Assembly: GCF_000010285.1 (NCBI RefSeq)
Contig: NC_010617.1
Span: 1,240,001 to 1,304,000, forward strand
Origin: Kocuria rhizophila DC2201
Lineage (GTDB): Bacteria; Actinomycetota; Actinomycetes; Actinomycetales; Micrococcaceae
Reading direction: 5' to 3'
DNA: 64,000 nucleotides
Shown here: piece by piece, positions 1-8,768 of the stretch
How positions within the stretch are numbered: the first letter of the stretch is position 1
Layout: the number at the start of each line of letters is the position of its first letter
The notes under the pieces: generated by a model
The model's database searches: none
The model's input: only the letters and a program-made list of their open reading frames with translations
Told to the model about the DNA's origin: nothing
Program-made: the position numbers and the translations under genes

Positions 1-1
1 G

Positions 2-400
2 GTCCTCGACGCCGCCCACAACCCGCACGGGCTCGTGGCCTCCGCCGCGGCCGTGCGCGAGGGGTTCACGTTCAGCAAGCTCAACCTCGTGGTCGGGGTG
101 CTGGGGGACAAGGACGTGGAGACCATGATGCGGGTGCTCGCGGACGAGTACCACGAGTTCGATCTGGAGCTGTGGTGCACCGCGTCCCACTCCCCGCGGG
201 CGGTGCCCCCGGCGGAGCTCGCGGAGATCGCCGTGGACATGGGCTTCGACGAGGACGCCGTGCACGTGGCCGAACATCTCGACGACGCGTGCTCCGCCGC
301 CATCCAGGACGCCGCCGCCCGTGAGCAGTTCGACGGCGCGGTGCTCGTCACCGGCTCCATCACCGTGGTGGGTGAGGCCCGTGCGCTGCTCGGCCTGTGA
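2..400 (+). CDS. folC: Folylpolyglutamate synthase FolC, 3' end only
   Basis: Only the last 132 codons are present; the frame is open from base 2 and begins VLDAAHNPHG, a conserved signature of the C-terminal Mur-ligase-like domain of folylpolyglutamate/dihydrofolate synthases. The family uses ATP to add glutamate to folates in the cytoplasm. The tail ends with a LVTGSITVVGEAR stretch typical of this domain. A DUF4233 gene follows after 45 bases and then ndk, an order common in actinobacteria. The start codon and the ATP-binding P-loop lie outside the window. The family call is firm. Confidence 0.93.
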   Translation, partial: VLDAAHNPHGLVASAAAVREGFTFSKLNLVVGVLGDKDVETMMRVLADEYHEFDLELWCTASHSPRAVPPAELAEIAVDMGFDEDAVHVAEHLDDACSAAIQDAAAREQFDGAVLVTGSITVVGEARALLGL

Positions 401-445
401 CCCCTCGACCGCACCCCTGCTGTCCGCACCCCTGGAAGGAGCCGC

Positions 446-889
446 ATGGCCCGCATGACCAAGGCCCAGCGCGAGTGGCGCCCCGGGCAGACCAAGAAGC
501 CGCGGTCCGTCAAGACCATGTTCGCCTCGAGCGTGCTGAGCATCGAGGCGTTCATCGTGTTCTTCGCGGCCCTCACCGCCTTCGGGCTGCTGGCCCGGGA
601 CTGGAGCACCGCGCACAAGCTGTGGCTCATGGGCGGCGCGGCGGTGCTCGCGCTGCTGTTCATCCTGCTGTGCGGGATGCTCCGCCGCCCGTGGGGCTAT
701 GCCGCCGGGTGGGTGCTGCAGCTCGTGCTGATCGCCACCGGTTTCCTGGTGCCCGCCATGTTCGTGATCGGGGCGCTGTGCGCGCTGGCGTGGTGGTACG
801 CCGTGGTCAAGGGCGCACGTATGGACCGCGACAACGTGCAGCGCGCGGAGGAGCAGCGCCGCTGGGAGGCGGAGCACCCCCTGCCGTGA
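446..889 (+). CDS. DUF4233 small membrane protein
   Basis: A 147-residue protein of unknown function. A basic N-terminus ([14 protein letters not shown]) is followed by four predicted hydrophobic segments at roughly residues 27-50, 60-78, 82-102 and 105-118, then a charged cytosolic-looking tail rich in R and E. The ATG has GGAAGGA seven to ten bases upstream. Length, topology and position between folC and ndk match the DUF4233 family of actinobacteria. Co-transcription with folC is likely (45-base gap). No catalytic motif is visible and I assign no function. Confidence 0.82.
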   Translation: MARMTKAQREWRPGQTKKPRSVKTMFASSVLSIEAFIVFFAALTAFGLLARDWSTAHKLWLMGGAAVLALLFILLCGMLRRPWGYAAGWVLQLVLIATGFLVPAMFVIGALCALAWWYAVVKGARMDRDNVQRAEEQRRWEAEHPLP

Positions 890-930
890 GCGGGCGCGGC
901 GCGCGGTCCGCACGCGCCCGCCGCGTTCGC

Positions 931-936
931 TAGGCT
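931..936 (+). promoter_or_regulatory. Candidate -10 element for ndk
   Basis: TAGGCT fits the actinobacterial TAnnnT -10 pattern and lies about 70 bases before the ndk start. No good -35 hexamer is seen at the right distance, so this is tentative. Confidence 0.3.
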
Positions 937-1004
937 CGACCCGGAACCCGGTGACCGGCCCTCGTACGGCCCGTCCACCCCCACCTCTACCGCAAGGAGA
1001 CCCC

Positions 1005-1418
1005 ATGTCGCAGCGCACTCTCGTCCTCGTCAAGCCGGACGGCGTCGAGCGCGGCCTGACCGGCCAGATCCTCGCCCGCATCGAGGCCAAGGGCTACACC
1101 CTGGCCGAGCTCAAGCTGGTGCACGCCACCCGGGAGATCCTGGAGCAGCACTACGCGGAGCACCAGGGCAAGCCGTTCTTCGAGCCGCTCGTGCAGTTCA
1201 TGCTCTCGGGCCCGGTGGTCGCCGCGGTGGTCGAGGGCGACCGTGTGATCGAGGGCTTCCGCAGCCTCGCCGGGGCCACCGAGCCCACCACGGCCGCCCC
1301 GGGCACCATCCGCGGGGACCTGGGCCGGGACTGGGGCGAGAAGGTCCAGAAGAACCTCGTGCACGGCTCGGACTCTCCGGAGTCCGCCGAGCGCGAGATC
1401 GGCATCTGGTTTGCCTGA
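1005..1418 (+). CDS. ndk: Nucleoside diphosphate kinase
   Basis: 137 residues, the normal length of bacterial Ndk. It transfers the gamma-phosphate of ATP to nucleoside diphosphates through a phosphohistidine and keeps the NTP/dNTP pools balanced in the cytoplasm. The N-terminus [14 protein letters not shown] and the active-site segment NLVHGSDS, whose His is the phosphorylated residue, are intact. ATG 1005 is chosen over an in-frame start at 951 because CAAGGAGA lies just upstream and the protein then begins at the family's usual position. A strong hairpin follows the gene and separates it from the convergent VKOR gene. Confidence 0.96.
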   Translation: MSQRTLVLVKPDGVERGLTGQILARIEAKGYTLAELKLVHATREILEQHYAEHQGKPFFEPLVQFMLSGPVVAAVVEGDRVIEGFRSLAGATEPTTAAPGTIRGDLGRDWGEKVQKNLVHGSDSPESAEREIGIWFA

Positions 1419-1434
1419 GCCACCGCACGACCAC

Positions 1435-1468
1435 GGCGCGTGCCGAGCTCCCGGGCTCGGCACGCGCC
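1435..1468. terminator. Hairpin between convergent ndk and VKOR genes
   Basis: A perfect 13-bp inverted repeat (left arm 1435-1447, right arm 1456-1468) with an 8-base loop, sitting 17 bases after the ndk stop and 26 before the VKOR stop. There is no long T tract, as is common for GC-rich actinobacterial terminators. It can serve both strands. Confidence 0.75.
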
Positions 1469-1494
1469 GTTCTCGTGGTCCGGCAGGGCGGGTG

Positions 1495-2163
1495 TCAGGC
1501 GAAGATCACGGTGGAGAAGCGCACCGCGATCACGCCGAAGACGACCACGAGCACCCCCGTGCCGAGCAGCCAGGCCCAGGCCGTGGAGCCTGCGCTCTCC
1601 CGGGCGGCACCGCCGAGCATTCCCGCGCGGCGCATCCGGGCGCTCGTGTGGGCGAGCAGGTAGGTCTGCGCGCACCACACGACCATGCAGTAGAGGCACA
1701 GGGCGTTGATCCGGAACGTGGTCTGCCACCACAGCCACAGGGTGAACACGGACCCCGCCGCGATTCCCGCCCACAGCAGCCACCAGAACCAGCGGGCGTA
1801 GCGCGCCCCCGCGAGCACGCCCACGGCCACGGCGAGCACCACGGCGTAGGCCACGATGCCGATCAGCGGGTTGGGGAAGCCGAACACCTCCGCCTGGGGA
1901 GTGCGCATCACGGTCCCGCACGACAGCCACGCGTTGAGGTCGCAGCTCGCGCGGTGCCCGGCGTCCTGGAAGATGGCCAGCCGCTCCGCCACGAGCGTGG
2001 CCGATGCCGCGAAGCCCACGAGCGAGAGGACCACCGTCAGCACGGCCCACGTGCGGTCGGGGCGCGTCACGGGTGCCACGGCGGCGTCGGCCGCGGGGCG
2101 GTCGGGGGCCGTGGCGTGGCTGTCGGAGGGGGCGGCGGGGGAGGGTCGGGATGCAGAGCTCAC
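1495..2163 (-). CDS. Vitamin K epoxide reductase (VKOR) family membrane protein
   Basis: 222 residues with about five predicted membrane helices. Two cysteines sit in SCDLNAWLSCG and a CxxC in ALCLYCMVV, the arrangement of bacterial VKOR homologues. These re-oxidise DsbA-like partners using quinones and so drive disulfide formation outside the membrane. No thioredoxin-fold domain is fused and no DsbA gene is adjacent. GTG 2163 is chosen because it gives a normal N-terminus before the first helix and because a TACGAT -10-like element lies seven bases before it, suggesting a leaderless mRNA. The same frame is open much further upstream, but that part is low-complexity and non-homologous. Confidence 0.82.
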   Translation of the reverse strand: MSSASRPSPAAPSDSHATAPDRPAADAAVAPVTRPDRTWAVLTVVLSLVGFAASATLVAERLAIFQDAGHRASCDLNAWLSCGTVMRTPQAEVFGFPNPLIGIVAYAVVLAVAVGVLAGARYARWFWWLLWAGIAAGSVFTLWLWWQTTFRINALCLYCMVVWCAQTYLLAHTSARMRRAGMLGGAARESAGSTAWAWLLGTGVLVVVFGVIAVRFSTVIFA

Positions 2164-2603
2164 GCGCCCGATCGTAGACCACGGGCATGGGCGGGCGCGG
2201 TGCAGGGCGGATCGCGGGCACCCCGAGGTGGGCCGGGACGCGACCGGCCGGGCTGTGGCGTGGACCACCCGGATGTGCGGTGACAGGCGACGACTGTGAG
2301 ATACTGCCAGTGGTCGGCCCTCGCCCGCACGCGAGGACACCGGCCCGGCAGGAGCACCGACCACCATCGGAGCGGACCCGCGGCTCTCACAGGATCGAGC
2401 GCGTCCGCACCGGTTCAAGTTCGCGGTCCCACGGACCCAGCGACTCGGGCATCCGCCGGCCCGCGGACGGCGCGCGTGACACATGCCGCGCCCGTGGGTA
2501 CGACACCGACTTCCGGCGGCCGTGTGGAGAACACCGGCTCGACCGACCGAGCACACCTCGGGCCCGGGTGCGGACGGTGCCCCGAGCAGGAGCACAACTT
2601 CAC
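2164..2603. other. Intergenic region and long 5' leader of rne
   Basis: 440 bases between the divergent VKOR and rne genes. The VKOR start signals occupy the left edge. A GAGATACT stretch near 2297-2304 could hold a -10 for rne, which would give a leader of about 290 bases; no clear -35 was found. No ORF here looks real. RNase E genes of other bacteria are autoregulated through long leaders, so this leader may matter, but that is inference. Confidence 0.4.
2171..2176 (-). promoter_or_regulatory. Candidate -10 for a leaderless VKOR transcript
   Basis: On the minus strand TACGAT is followed by seven bases and then the GTG start. No SD sequence is present. The same spacing recurs before several other genes in the window. 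Confidence 0.4.
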
Positions 2604-5600
2604 ATGGAACCTGAACAGGACACCTCCGCACTGACCCCCGGGTCCGCCACGGGTGAGACCCCCACCGCGTCGCCGCAGGACGACGCCGCCGCGCAGCCCG
2701 CCGCCGCACAGGGCACCGAGCCCGCCGCCCAGGACGTGCAGGACCCGCAGGGCACCCGCACCTCGCCGACCACGGACGGGGACGCACCGGCCGACACGGC
2801 CCCCGCGTCGGACCCGGCCGCCACGAGCGGCGAGGCGGCGGCCACGGACGCCGAGGCACCGCACGCCACCTCCGAGGAGGAGGCCACCGCGGCCCCGGTC
2901 GACGGCACGAGCGACGCCATCGCCATCGCGGCCGCCATCGACGCCGGAGAGCTCCCCACGGCGCCCGTCACGCCGCCGGAGGAGTCCACCACGGCACCGG
3001 ACACCGCGGCCGCGGCCGCCGCGCAGTCAGCGGGCAGCAGCTCGGACGAGGCCGCCGCCTCGTCGGCCCCCGAGCCGCAGAACGCCGCGTCCGAGGACGG
3101 CGCCGCCGCCGACAGCACCGACTCACCCGCCGCCGAGGACGCCCCGGCGGCGGAGGGCACCGAGCCCCCCACGCAGCAGGACTTCGGGGCCTTCGGCCCG
3201 GGCGCGTCCCTGCTGTTCCGGGCGCCGGACCCGGACGAGATCCGCCGTGCCGCCGAGGCCCAGAAGGCCCGGCTGCGCGAGGCCGCCCAGGAGCGGGAGG
3301 CCGCCCGCGGGGACCGCGACGAGGACGACGACGCGAGCGTGTCGAGCAAGCGGCGCCGACGGCGTCGTCGTGGTGACGAGGACATGGAGCTCGTGGACGA
3401 CTCCGACGGCTCCGTGACCCGGGTGCGCGCCCCGCGCGGTGCGTCCGAGGGCACCAGCAGCGACGAGGTCACCGGGGTCAAGGGCTCCACGCGCCTCGAG
3501 GCCAAGCGCCAGCGCCGCCGCGAGTCCCGCCAGTTCGGCCGCCGCCGCCACGTGATCACCGAGGCCGAGTTCCTGGCGCGCCGCGAGTCCGTGGAGCGCA
3601 CCATGCTGGTCCGCCAGAAAGAGGACCGGATCCAGATCGGCGTGCTCGAGGACGGCATCCTCGCGGAGCACTTCGTCTCCCACACCACGCAGGACTCACT
3701 GATCGGCAACGTCTACGTGGGCAAGGTGCAGAACGTGCTGCCGTCCATGGAGGCCGCGTTCGTGGACATCGGCCGCGGGCGCAACGCCGTGCTCTACGCC
3801 GGCGAGGTGGACTGGGACGCCGCCGAGATGGGGCACAAGCCCCGCAAGATCGAGAACGCCCTGAAGTCCGGGGACACCGTGCTCGTGCAGGTCACCAAGG
3901 ACCCCGTGGGCCACAAGGGCGCCCGGCTCACCAGCCAGGTCTCCCTGCCCGGGCGCTACCTCGTGTACGTGCCCGGCGGCTCCATGACCGGGATCTCCCG
4001 CAAGCTCCCGGACGTCGAGCGCCAGCGGCTCAAGAAGATCCTCAAGGACCGGCTGCCCGAGGGCGCGGGCGTGATCGTGCGCACCGCCGCCGAGGGGGCG
4101 TCCGAGACCGAGCTGACCAACGACATCAACCGGCTGCGCTCGCAGTGGGAGCAGATCCAGGAGAAGGCCGGCTCCACCAAGACCCTCGCCCCGGAGCTGC
4201 TCTACGCCGAGCCGGACCTCACCATCAAGACCGTCCGGGACGTGTTCAACGAGGACTTCACCGCCATGGTGGTCCAGGGCGAGCAGGCGTGGGACAACAT
4301 CGAGGCCTACGTGACCTACGTGGCCCCGGACCTGCTGGACCGGCTGCAGCGCTGGACCGAGGACGAGGACCTCTTCGAGCACATGCGCGTGGAGGAGCAG
4401 ATCCAGAAGGCGCTGGAGCGCAAGGTGTTCCTGCCCTCCGGCGGCTCGCTCGTGATCGACCGCACCGAGGCCATGACCGTGGTGGACGTCAACACGGGCA
4501 AGTTCACCGGTTCCGGCGGCAACCTCGAGGAGACCGTCACCAAGAACAACCTCGAGGCCGCCGAGGAGATCGTGCGCCAGCTGCGGCTGCGGGACATCGG
4601 CGGGATCATCGTGGTGGACTTCATCGACATGGTCCTGGAGTCCAACCGGGACCTCGTGCTGCGCCGGCTCGTGGAGTGCCTGGGCCGCGACCGCACCAAG
4701 CACCAGGTGGCGGAGGTGACCTCCCTGGGTCTCGTGCAGATGACGCGCAAGCGCATGGGCACGGGGCTGCTGGAGGTGTTCTCCGAGCCGTGCGAGGAGT
4801 GCGCCGGGCGCGGCGTGCTGGTCCACGACCACCCGCTCAAGGGCCGCTCCACCGCGTCCGCCCCGGACCACCGCGGCAACCGCAACGACCGCAAGCGCTC
4901 GCGCCAGAAGCAGCAGCACCAGCCGCAGGAAAAGCAGCCCTCGCCCGCGCGCTCCAAGAGCCCGGACGAGCAGCAGGCCCGGGACGAGGCCGCGCGCACC
5001 GCGTTCGCCACCATCGCCGCGGCTTCCTCGCACGAGGACGACGCCGCCCAGCACGGTTCCCGGGACGCGGCCGCGTCCTCGGGCAGCGCGTCCGGTGCCG
5101 CGGACTCCGCGCGAGACCACCAGGCGGCGGGAGGCCCCGGGGACGAGAGCCACGGCGAGTCCGAGGGCGGACGCCGTCGCAAGAAGCGCCGGGGCAAGCG
5201 CAGCCGTGGCCGCACCCAGCAGGGTGAGGATGGCGGTTCGTCGCAGGAGACCTCCCGCGAGGACCACACCCAGGGCCAGGACGGCGGCGCCGCCTCGCAG
5301 CTGACCATCGGCGGCGAGGTCGTCGAGCTCCCGCAGGGCCACCAGGACCGTGGCACGGCACAGGAGTCCCTAACCCTTGACTCGCTCTCCGCGGCGTTCT
5401 CTGGTGAGGACACTTCGGGCGAGGAGACCTCCGGCGGCGACCGTTCCGGATCCGGGTCCCGTTCGGGTGGTGCGGGCCGTCAGCGCCGCGGCCGCCGGGT
5501 GGCCACGGCCCCCGGCACCGCCACGGGCGCGCGCGGCTCCGCCGAGGACGCCGACCGCTCCTCGGACTCCCAGGGCGGAAAGTCAGGGGCGGGGCAGGAC

Positions 5601-6041
5601 AGCGACACCCAGCGGGACCAGTCCGGAGGCGGCCGGTCCAGGAACGGCGGGGCGGGCAACCGCCAGTCCGGGAGCGGTTGGTCCGAGGACGACAAGACCG
5701 GACGAGACCAGTCCGGGCGCGACCAGTCCGGCAGCAGCCGCTCCGGTGGTGCCGGGACCGCGCCCAGCGCGGCCGGTCAGAACGCACCGGGTGCCGCGGG
5801 GCAGGCCGCCCCGAGCACCCCGGCCAGGCGGCGTCGTGGTTCACGCCGTGCGGTGGCACCCGCCGCCGCACCGGGCACCGCGAGCGTGGAGACGCGCGAG
5901 TACGAGGCGTCGGCGGGGGCCGCGAGCCGTTTCACCGCCGAGGCCACCGCGGTGCGCACGGCGCCCTCGGACGGGCAGCCGACCATCGTGGGGGTGGGCG
6001 TGAAGGCCCAGGACATCACCATGACCCCCAAGGCGGACTGA
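2604..6041 (+). CDS. rne: Ribonuclease E/G family endoribonuclease
   Basis: 1145 residues. It cleaves single-stranded RNA during mRNA decay and rRNA/tRNA processing. Residues 1-340 are low-complexity (A/P/E/D-rich, then a basic RRRRRRGD patch). The S1 RNA-binding domain starts near 363 (IGNVYVGKVQNVLPSMEAAF), the catalytic DNase I-like segment VVDVNTGKFTG near 626 and VVDFIDM near 669 carry the metal-binding aspartates, and the Zn-link CEECAGRG lies near 730. Residues 750-1145 are disordered and R/G/S/D-rich, as in actinobacterial RNase E where such arms bind RNA and partners. ATG 2604 is preceded by CAGGAG; an upstream in-frame extension to 2187 lacks homology. RplU and RpmA follow after the thiamine gene. 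Confidence 0.93.
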   Translation: MEPEQDTSALTPGSATGETPTASPQDDAAAQPAAAQGTEPAAQDVQDPQGTRTSPTTDGDAPADTAPASDPAATSGEAAATDAEAPHATSEEEATAAPVDGTSDAIAIAAAIDAGELPTAPVTPPEESTTAPDTAAAAAAQSAGSSSDEAAASSAPEPQNAASEDGAAADSTDSPAAEDAPAAEGTEPPTQQDFGAFGPGASLLFRAPDPDEIRRAAEAQKARLREAAQEREAARGDRDEDDDASVSSKRRRRRRRGDEDMELVDDSDGSVTRVRAPRGASEGTSSDEVTGVKGSTRLEAKRQRRRESRQFGRRRHVITEAEFLARRESVERTMLVRQKEDRIQIGVLEDGILAEHFVSHTTQDSLIGNVYVGKVQNVLPSMEAAFVDIGRGRNAVLYAGEVDWDAAEMGHKPRKIENALKSGDTVLVQVTKDPVGHKGARLTSQVSLPGRYLVYVPGGSMTGISRKLPDVERQRLKKILKDRLPEGAGVIVRTAAEGASETELTNDINRLRSQWEQIQEKAGSTKTLAPELLYAEPDLTIKTVRDVFNEDFTAMVVQGEQAWDNIEAYVTYVAPDLLDRLQRWTEDEDLFEHMRVEEQIQKALERKVFLPSGGSLVIDRTEAMTVVDVNTGKFTGSGGNLEETVTKNNLEAAEEIVRQLRLRDIGGIIVVDFIDMVLESNRDLVLRRLVECLGRDRTKHQVAEVTSLGLVQMTRKRMGTGLLEVFSEPCEECAGRGVLVHDHPLKGRSTASAPDHRGNRNDRKRSRQKQQHQPQEKQPSPARSKSPDEQQARDEAARTAFATIAAASSHEDDAAQHGSRDAAASSGSASGAADSARDHQAAGGPGDESHGESEGGRRRKKRRGKRSRGRTQQGEDGGSSQETSREDHTQGQDGGAASQLTIGGEVVELPQGHQDRGTAQESLTLDSLSAAFSGEDTSGEETSGGDRSGSGSRSGGAGRQRRGRRVATAPGTATGARGSAEDADRSSDSQGGKSGAGQDSDTQRDQSGGGRSRNGGAGNRQSGSGWSEDDKTGRDQSGRDQSGSSRSGGAGTAPSAAGQNAPGAAGQAAPSTPARRRRGSRRAVAPAAAPGTASVETREYEASAGAASRFTAEATAVRTAPSDGQPTIVGVGVKAQDITMTPKAD

Positions 6042-6089
6042 GACCTGCGCGACGACCGCCACCGTGTGGCGTCGTGCACGGCCCGCCCA

Positions 6090-6121
6090 CAGGAGCGCTC
6101 GGAGGAATCCGGGCGCTCCTG
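6090..6121 (+). terminator. Probable rne terminator hairpin
   Basis: A 9-bp stem (6090-6098 with 6113-6121) with an extra three pairs inside the loop, about 50 bases after the rne stop and just before the TPP riboswitch. No T tract follows. Confidence 0.5.
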
Positions 6122-6134
6122 TGGCATGATCGGG

Positions 6135-6216
6135 CACGGACACGGGGTGCCGCCCAGCGGCTGAGAACACACCCGTCGAACCTGATCTAGCTCGAACTAG
6201 CGAAGGGAATGTCGTG
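6135..6216 (+). promoter_or_regulatory. TPP (THI-box) riboswitch controlling thiD-tenA
   Basis: All conserved THI-box blocks are present in order: GGGGTGC (6144-6150), GGCTGAGA (6159-6166), ACCC (6171-6174), GAACCTGATCTAG (6178-6190) and CTAGCGAAGGGA (6197-6208). Helix P1 pairs CAC-G-GACA (6135-6142) with TGTC-GTG (6210-6216), so its 3' strand contains the GTG start codon and the purine-rich AAGGGA lies next to it. TPP binding should therefore hide the translation start directly; no separate anti-SD or terminator hairpin is needed or seen. Confidence 0.95.
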
Positions 6217-7764
6217 ATCGCCACGTCTCCTGCCCCCGCCCCGCGCGTCCTGTCGATCGCCGGAACGGATCCCACCGGCGGCGCGGGCCACGCCGCGGAC
6301 CTGAAGTCGATCGCCGCGATGGGCGGCTACGGGCTGAGCGTGATCACGGCGGTGGTCGCGCAGAACACCCGGGGCGTGGTGGACGTGCACACCCCGCCCG
6401 TGTCCGTGCTCCAGGCGCAGCTGGACGCCGTGGCGCAGGACGTGGAGCTGGACGCCGTGAAGGTGGGCATGCTCGGCTCGGTGGAGACCATCGAGACCGT
6501 GGGCCGCTGGCTGGCGGCCGGACGTGCCCCGGTGGTTGTGATCGACCCGGTGATGGTGGCCACCGCCGGGGGCCGGCTGCTGGAGCCCGACGCCGAGGAC
6601 GCCCTGCGCGGGATCCTGCACCACGCGGACCTCATCACCCCCAACCTTCCCGAGCTGGCCGTGCTCGCGGAACGGCCCGTGGCCACCACGTGGGACGAGG
6701 CCCTCGCGCAGGGTCGTGCCGTGGCGGAGACCTTCGGCACGCGCGTGCTCGTCAAGGGCGGGCACCTCGCGGGGGACACCACGCCGGACGCCCTCGTGGT
6801 TCCCGGCCGGGCCGAACCCGCCGCGCAGTACGCGGGAGCGCGCGTGGTCACCCGCAACACGCACGGCACGGGCTGCTCGCTGTCCTCCGCGGTGGCCACG
6901 GTGGTGGCCCGCACGGGGGACTGGGCGCAGGGCATCGACACCGCCCGCCAGTGGCTGCGCGGGGCGCTGCGCGCGGCGGACACCCTGCACGTGGGCCACG
7001 GCAACGGCCCGGTCCACCACTTCCACCACGTCCAGGACCTCGTCACGGACCCCACCTTCTTAGCCGGGGCGTGCGCGGACGACGCCGCCGGGCTGGGCTC
7101 CGGGCAGGGGCGGCCGTTCACGGACGAGCTGTGGGACGAGAGCGCTCCGGTACGGGAGCGGATCGCGGCGCTGCCCTTCGTGGTGGCCCTGGGGGACGGC
7201 ACCCTGGACCGGGAGGCGTTCGAGTTCTACCTGGACCAGGACATGCAGTACCTCGAGTTCTACTCCCGGGCCCTGGCGCTGCTGGCCGCCTCCGCACCGG
7301 ACGAGGACTCCCGTGAGCTGTTCGCGAGCGCGTCCGCCGCCGTGGTCACGGGGGAGTCCGCCCTGCACCGGGCGCGGCTCGGGGACCGGCAGCCGCTGCC
7401 GCCCTCGGAGACCACGAGCGCGTACGCGGACTTCCTGCTCGCGCGCACGGGACAGGACGGCTTCGCGGTGGGGGCCGCTGCGGTGCTGCCGTGCTACTGG
7501 CTCTACGCCCACGTGGGCTCGGAGCTCTCGGCGCGGGCCCGGGCCGCGGGGCTGGACGGGCACCCGTACGCGGACTGGCTGCAGACCTACGAGGACCCCG
7601 CCTTCCAGGCCGCCACGGAGGCCGTGCGCGAGATCGTGGACCGGGCGGCGTCGTGCGCGGACCCCGCCACCCGCGAGGCCATGCGACGCGCCTACCTGCG
7701 GGCCTGCCGGCTCGAACTCGCGTTCTTCGACCAGTCCGCGCAGCGTGGCGGGCAGGGCGCGTGA
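6214..7764 (+). CDS. thiD: ThiD-TenA fusion: HMP/HMP-P kinase with thiaminase II-like domain
   Basis: 516 residues. Residues 1-270 are ThiD, which phosphorylates hydroxymethylpyrimidine twice: the start motif SIAGTDPTGGAG near 12-23 and the anion-hole GTGCSLSSA near 217 are intact. Residues 290-516 are a TenA domain, which salvages aminopyrimidine from degraded thiamine; PFVVALGDG and LPCYWLYAHVG, holding the expected active-site Cys near 426, are visible. The enzyme acts in the cytoplasm in thiamine synthesis and salvage. The start is GTG 6214, fixed by the riboswitch geometry. Fusions of these two domains are known in other bacteria and fungi. No other thi gene is in the window. Confidence 0.93.
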   Translation: MIATSPAPAPRVLSIAGTDPTGGAGHAADLKSIAAMGGYGLSVITAVVAQNTRGVVDVHTPPVSVLQAQLDAVAQDVELDAVKVGMLGSVETIETVGRWLAAGRAPVVVIDPVMVATAGGRLLEPDAEDALRGILHHADLITPNLPELAVLAERPVATTWDEALAQGRAVAETFGTRVLVKGGHLAGDTTPDALVVPGRAEPAAQYAGARVVTRNTHGTGCSLSSAVATVVARTGDWAQGIDTARQWLRGALRAADTLHVGHGNGPVHHFHHVQDLVTDPTFLAGACADDAAGLGSGQGRPFTDELWDESAPVRERIAALPFVVALGDGTLDREAFEFYLDQDMQYLEFYSRALALLAASAPDEDSRELFASASAAVVTGESALHRARLGDRQPLPPSETTSAYADFLLARTGQDGFAVGAAAVLPCYWLYAHVGSELSARARAAGLDGHPYADWLQTYEDPAFQAATEAVREIVDRAASCADPATREAMRRAYLRACRLELAFFDQSAQRGGQGA

Positions 7765-7788
7765 GTGGCGTGACTTCCGGGGATCAGG

Positions 7789-7794
7789 TACTCT
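7789..7794 (+). promoter_or_regulatory. Candidate -10 for rplU-rpmA
   Basis: TACTCT in the context AGGTACTCTGG, 25 bases after the thiD-tenA stop and 217 before the rplU start. It resembles -10 elements of ribosomal protein operons in actinobacteria. The -35 is weak. Confidence 0.35.
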
Positions 7795-7917
7795 GGGCTG
7801 TCGGTGCCGGACACCGGTGTGCGTCGTAGTCATTCCCACGCGCACGGAAAGCGGCACACTCGGGTGAACATCCTGTTTTGATGCGATAGCCACGCGGAAT
7901 GCGGTCGGTCATGAACC

Positions 7918-7947
7918 ACTGCGGCGTGATGTCTCGACATTCGCAGT
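7918..7947 (+). promoter_or_regulatory. Hairpin in the rplU leader
   Basis: ACTGCG (7918-7923) pairs with CGCAGT (7942-7947) and ATGT/ACAT pair inside, closed by a CTCG loop. It lies in the lower-GC leader (7765-8010) of the L21-L27 operon. It could be a ribosomal-protein autoregulatory structure, but no known leader family was matched. Confidence 0.35.
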
Positions 7948-8010
7948 CCTCCAGGAGCGCACCCGACCAATACACGCAGTCCATAGATGTCGAGAGAAGT
8001 GAGTTCCCAA

Positions 8011-8322
8011 GTGGTGTACGCGATTGTCCGCGCAGGCGGCCGCCAGGAGAAGGTTTCCGTAGGAGACCTCGTGACCCTTGACCGCGTCGCCGGCGAGGCA
8101 GGCAGCACCGTAGAGCTTCCTGCGCTGCTGCTGGTCGATGGGGACAAGGTCACCTCCGACTCCAAGACCCTGGCCGACGTCAAGGTCACGGCCGAGATCA
8201 TCGAGGACCTGCGTGGTCCCAAGATCTCGATCATGAAGTACAAGAACAAGACCGGCTACAAGAAGCGTCAGGGTTTCCGCGCCGAGCTGACCACGGTCAA
8301 GATCACCGGCATCGACGCCTGA
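8011..8322 (+). CDS. rplU: 50S ribosomal protein L21
   Basis: 103 residues beginning [19 protein letters not shown], the normal L21 N-terminus, with the conserved [14 protein letters not shown]-binding tail. It binds 23S rRNA near L20 in the large subunit. GTG 8011 is chosen because it yields the family's usual start; an in-frame ATG at 7987 would add eight unsupported residues. GAGAAG lies about 11 bases upstream. It forms the common rplU-rpmA-obg cluster. Confidence 0.95.
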   Translation: MVYAIVRAGGRQEKVSVGDLVTLDRVAGEAGSTVELPALLLVDGDKVTSDSKTLADVKVTAEIIEDLRGPKISIMKYKNKTGYKKRQGFRAELTTVKITGIDA

Positions 8323-8363
8323 TCCGGTCCCCCGTACATTTCCAACGAAGGTAGGCACACACC

Positions 8364-8618
8364 ATGGCACACAAGAAGGGTGCGAGCTCCACTCGCAACG
8401 GCCGTGACTCCAACGCCCAGTACCTGGGTGTCAAGCGCTTCGGCGGCCAGTCCGTCAACGCCGGCGAGATCATTGTCCGCCAGCGCGGGACCCACTTCCA
8501 CCCGGGCCTGAACATGGGCCGCGGCAAGGACGACACCCTGTTCGCCCTGGCCGCCGGTGTCGTCGAGTTCGGCACCCGTCGTGGCCGCCGCGTGGTCAAC
8601 ATCCAGACCGCCGAGTAG
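8364..8618 (+). CDS. rpmA: 50S ribosomal protein L27
   Basis: 84 residues beginning [16 protein letters not shown], the flexible arm that reaches the peptidyl-transferase centre, followed by [10 protein letters not shown] and the barrel core. There is no extra cleavable N-terminal peptide like that of Firmicutes L27. GAAGG lies about 12 bases before the ATG. It is co-transcribed with rplU (41-base gap) and followed by a strong hairpin. Confidence 0.96.
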   Translation: MAHKKGASSTRNGRDSNAQYLGVKRFGGQSVNAGEIIVRQRGTHFHPGLNMGRGKDDTLFALAAGVVEFGTRRGRRVVNIQTAE

Positions 8619-8676
8619 CAGATTCTTCGGACCCCTGGGTCCACCCGCCGCCACGTCCACGTGGCGACGACCACTG

Positions 8677-8715
8677 GAGGGTGGGCGCGTCACGCGCTCA
8701 CCCTCTAGTCTTTTG
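8677..8715 (+). terminator. Terminator after rpmA
   Basis: A 13-bp stem with one G-T pair (8677-8689 with 8693-8705), a three-base loop, then a short TCTTTT tract. TAGTCT (8706-8711) inside the tail could also be a -10 for obg, whose GTG is 58 bases downstream. Confidence 0.75.
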
Positions 8716-8768
8716 AGCACAGCACCGGTCCGCCCGCGCCGCGGACGACCACGACCTCGAGGAGCCAC

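Noticed and set aside
3696-5342. A 548-residue minus-strand frame inside rne
   Set aside because: Shadow of RNase E; repetitive A/G/L/V composition, no SD and no motif.
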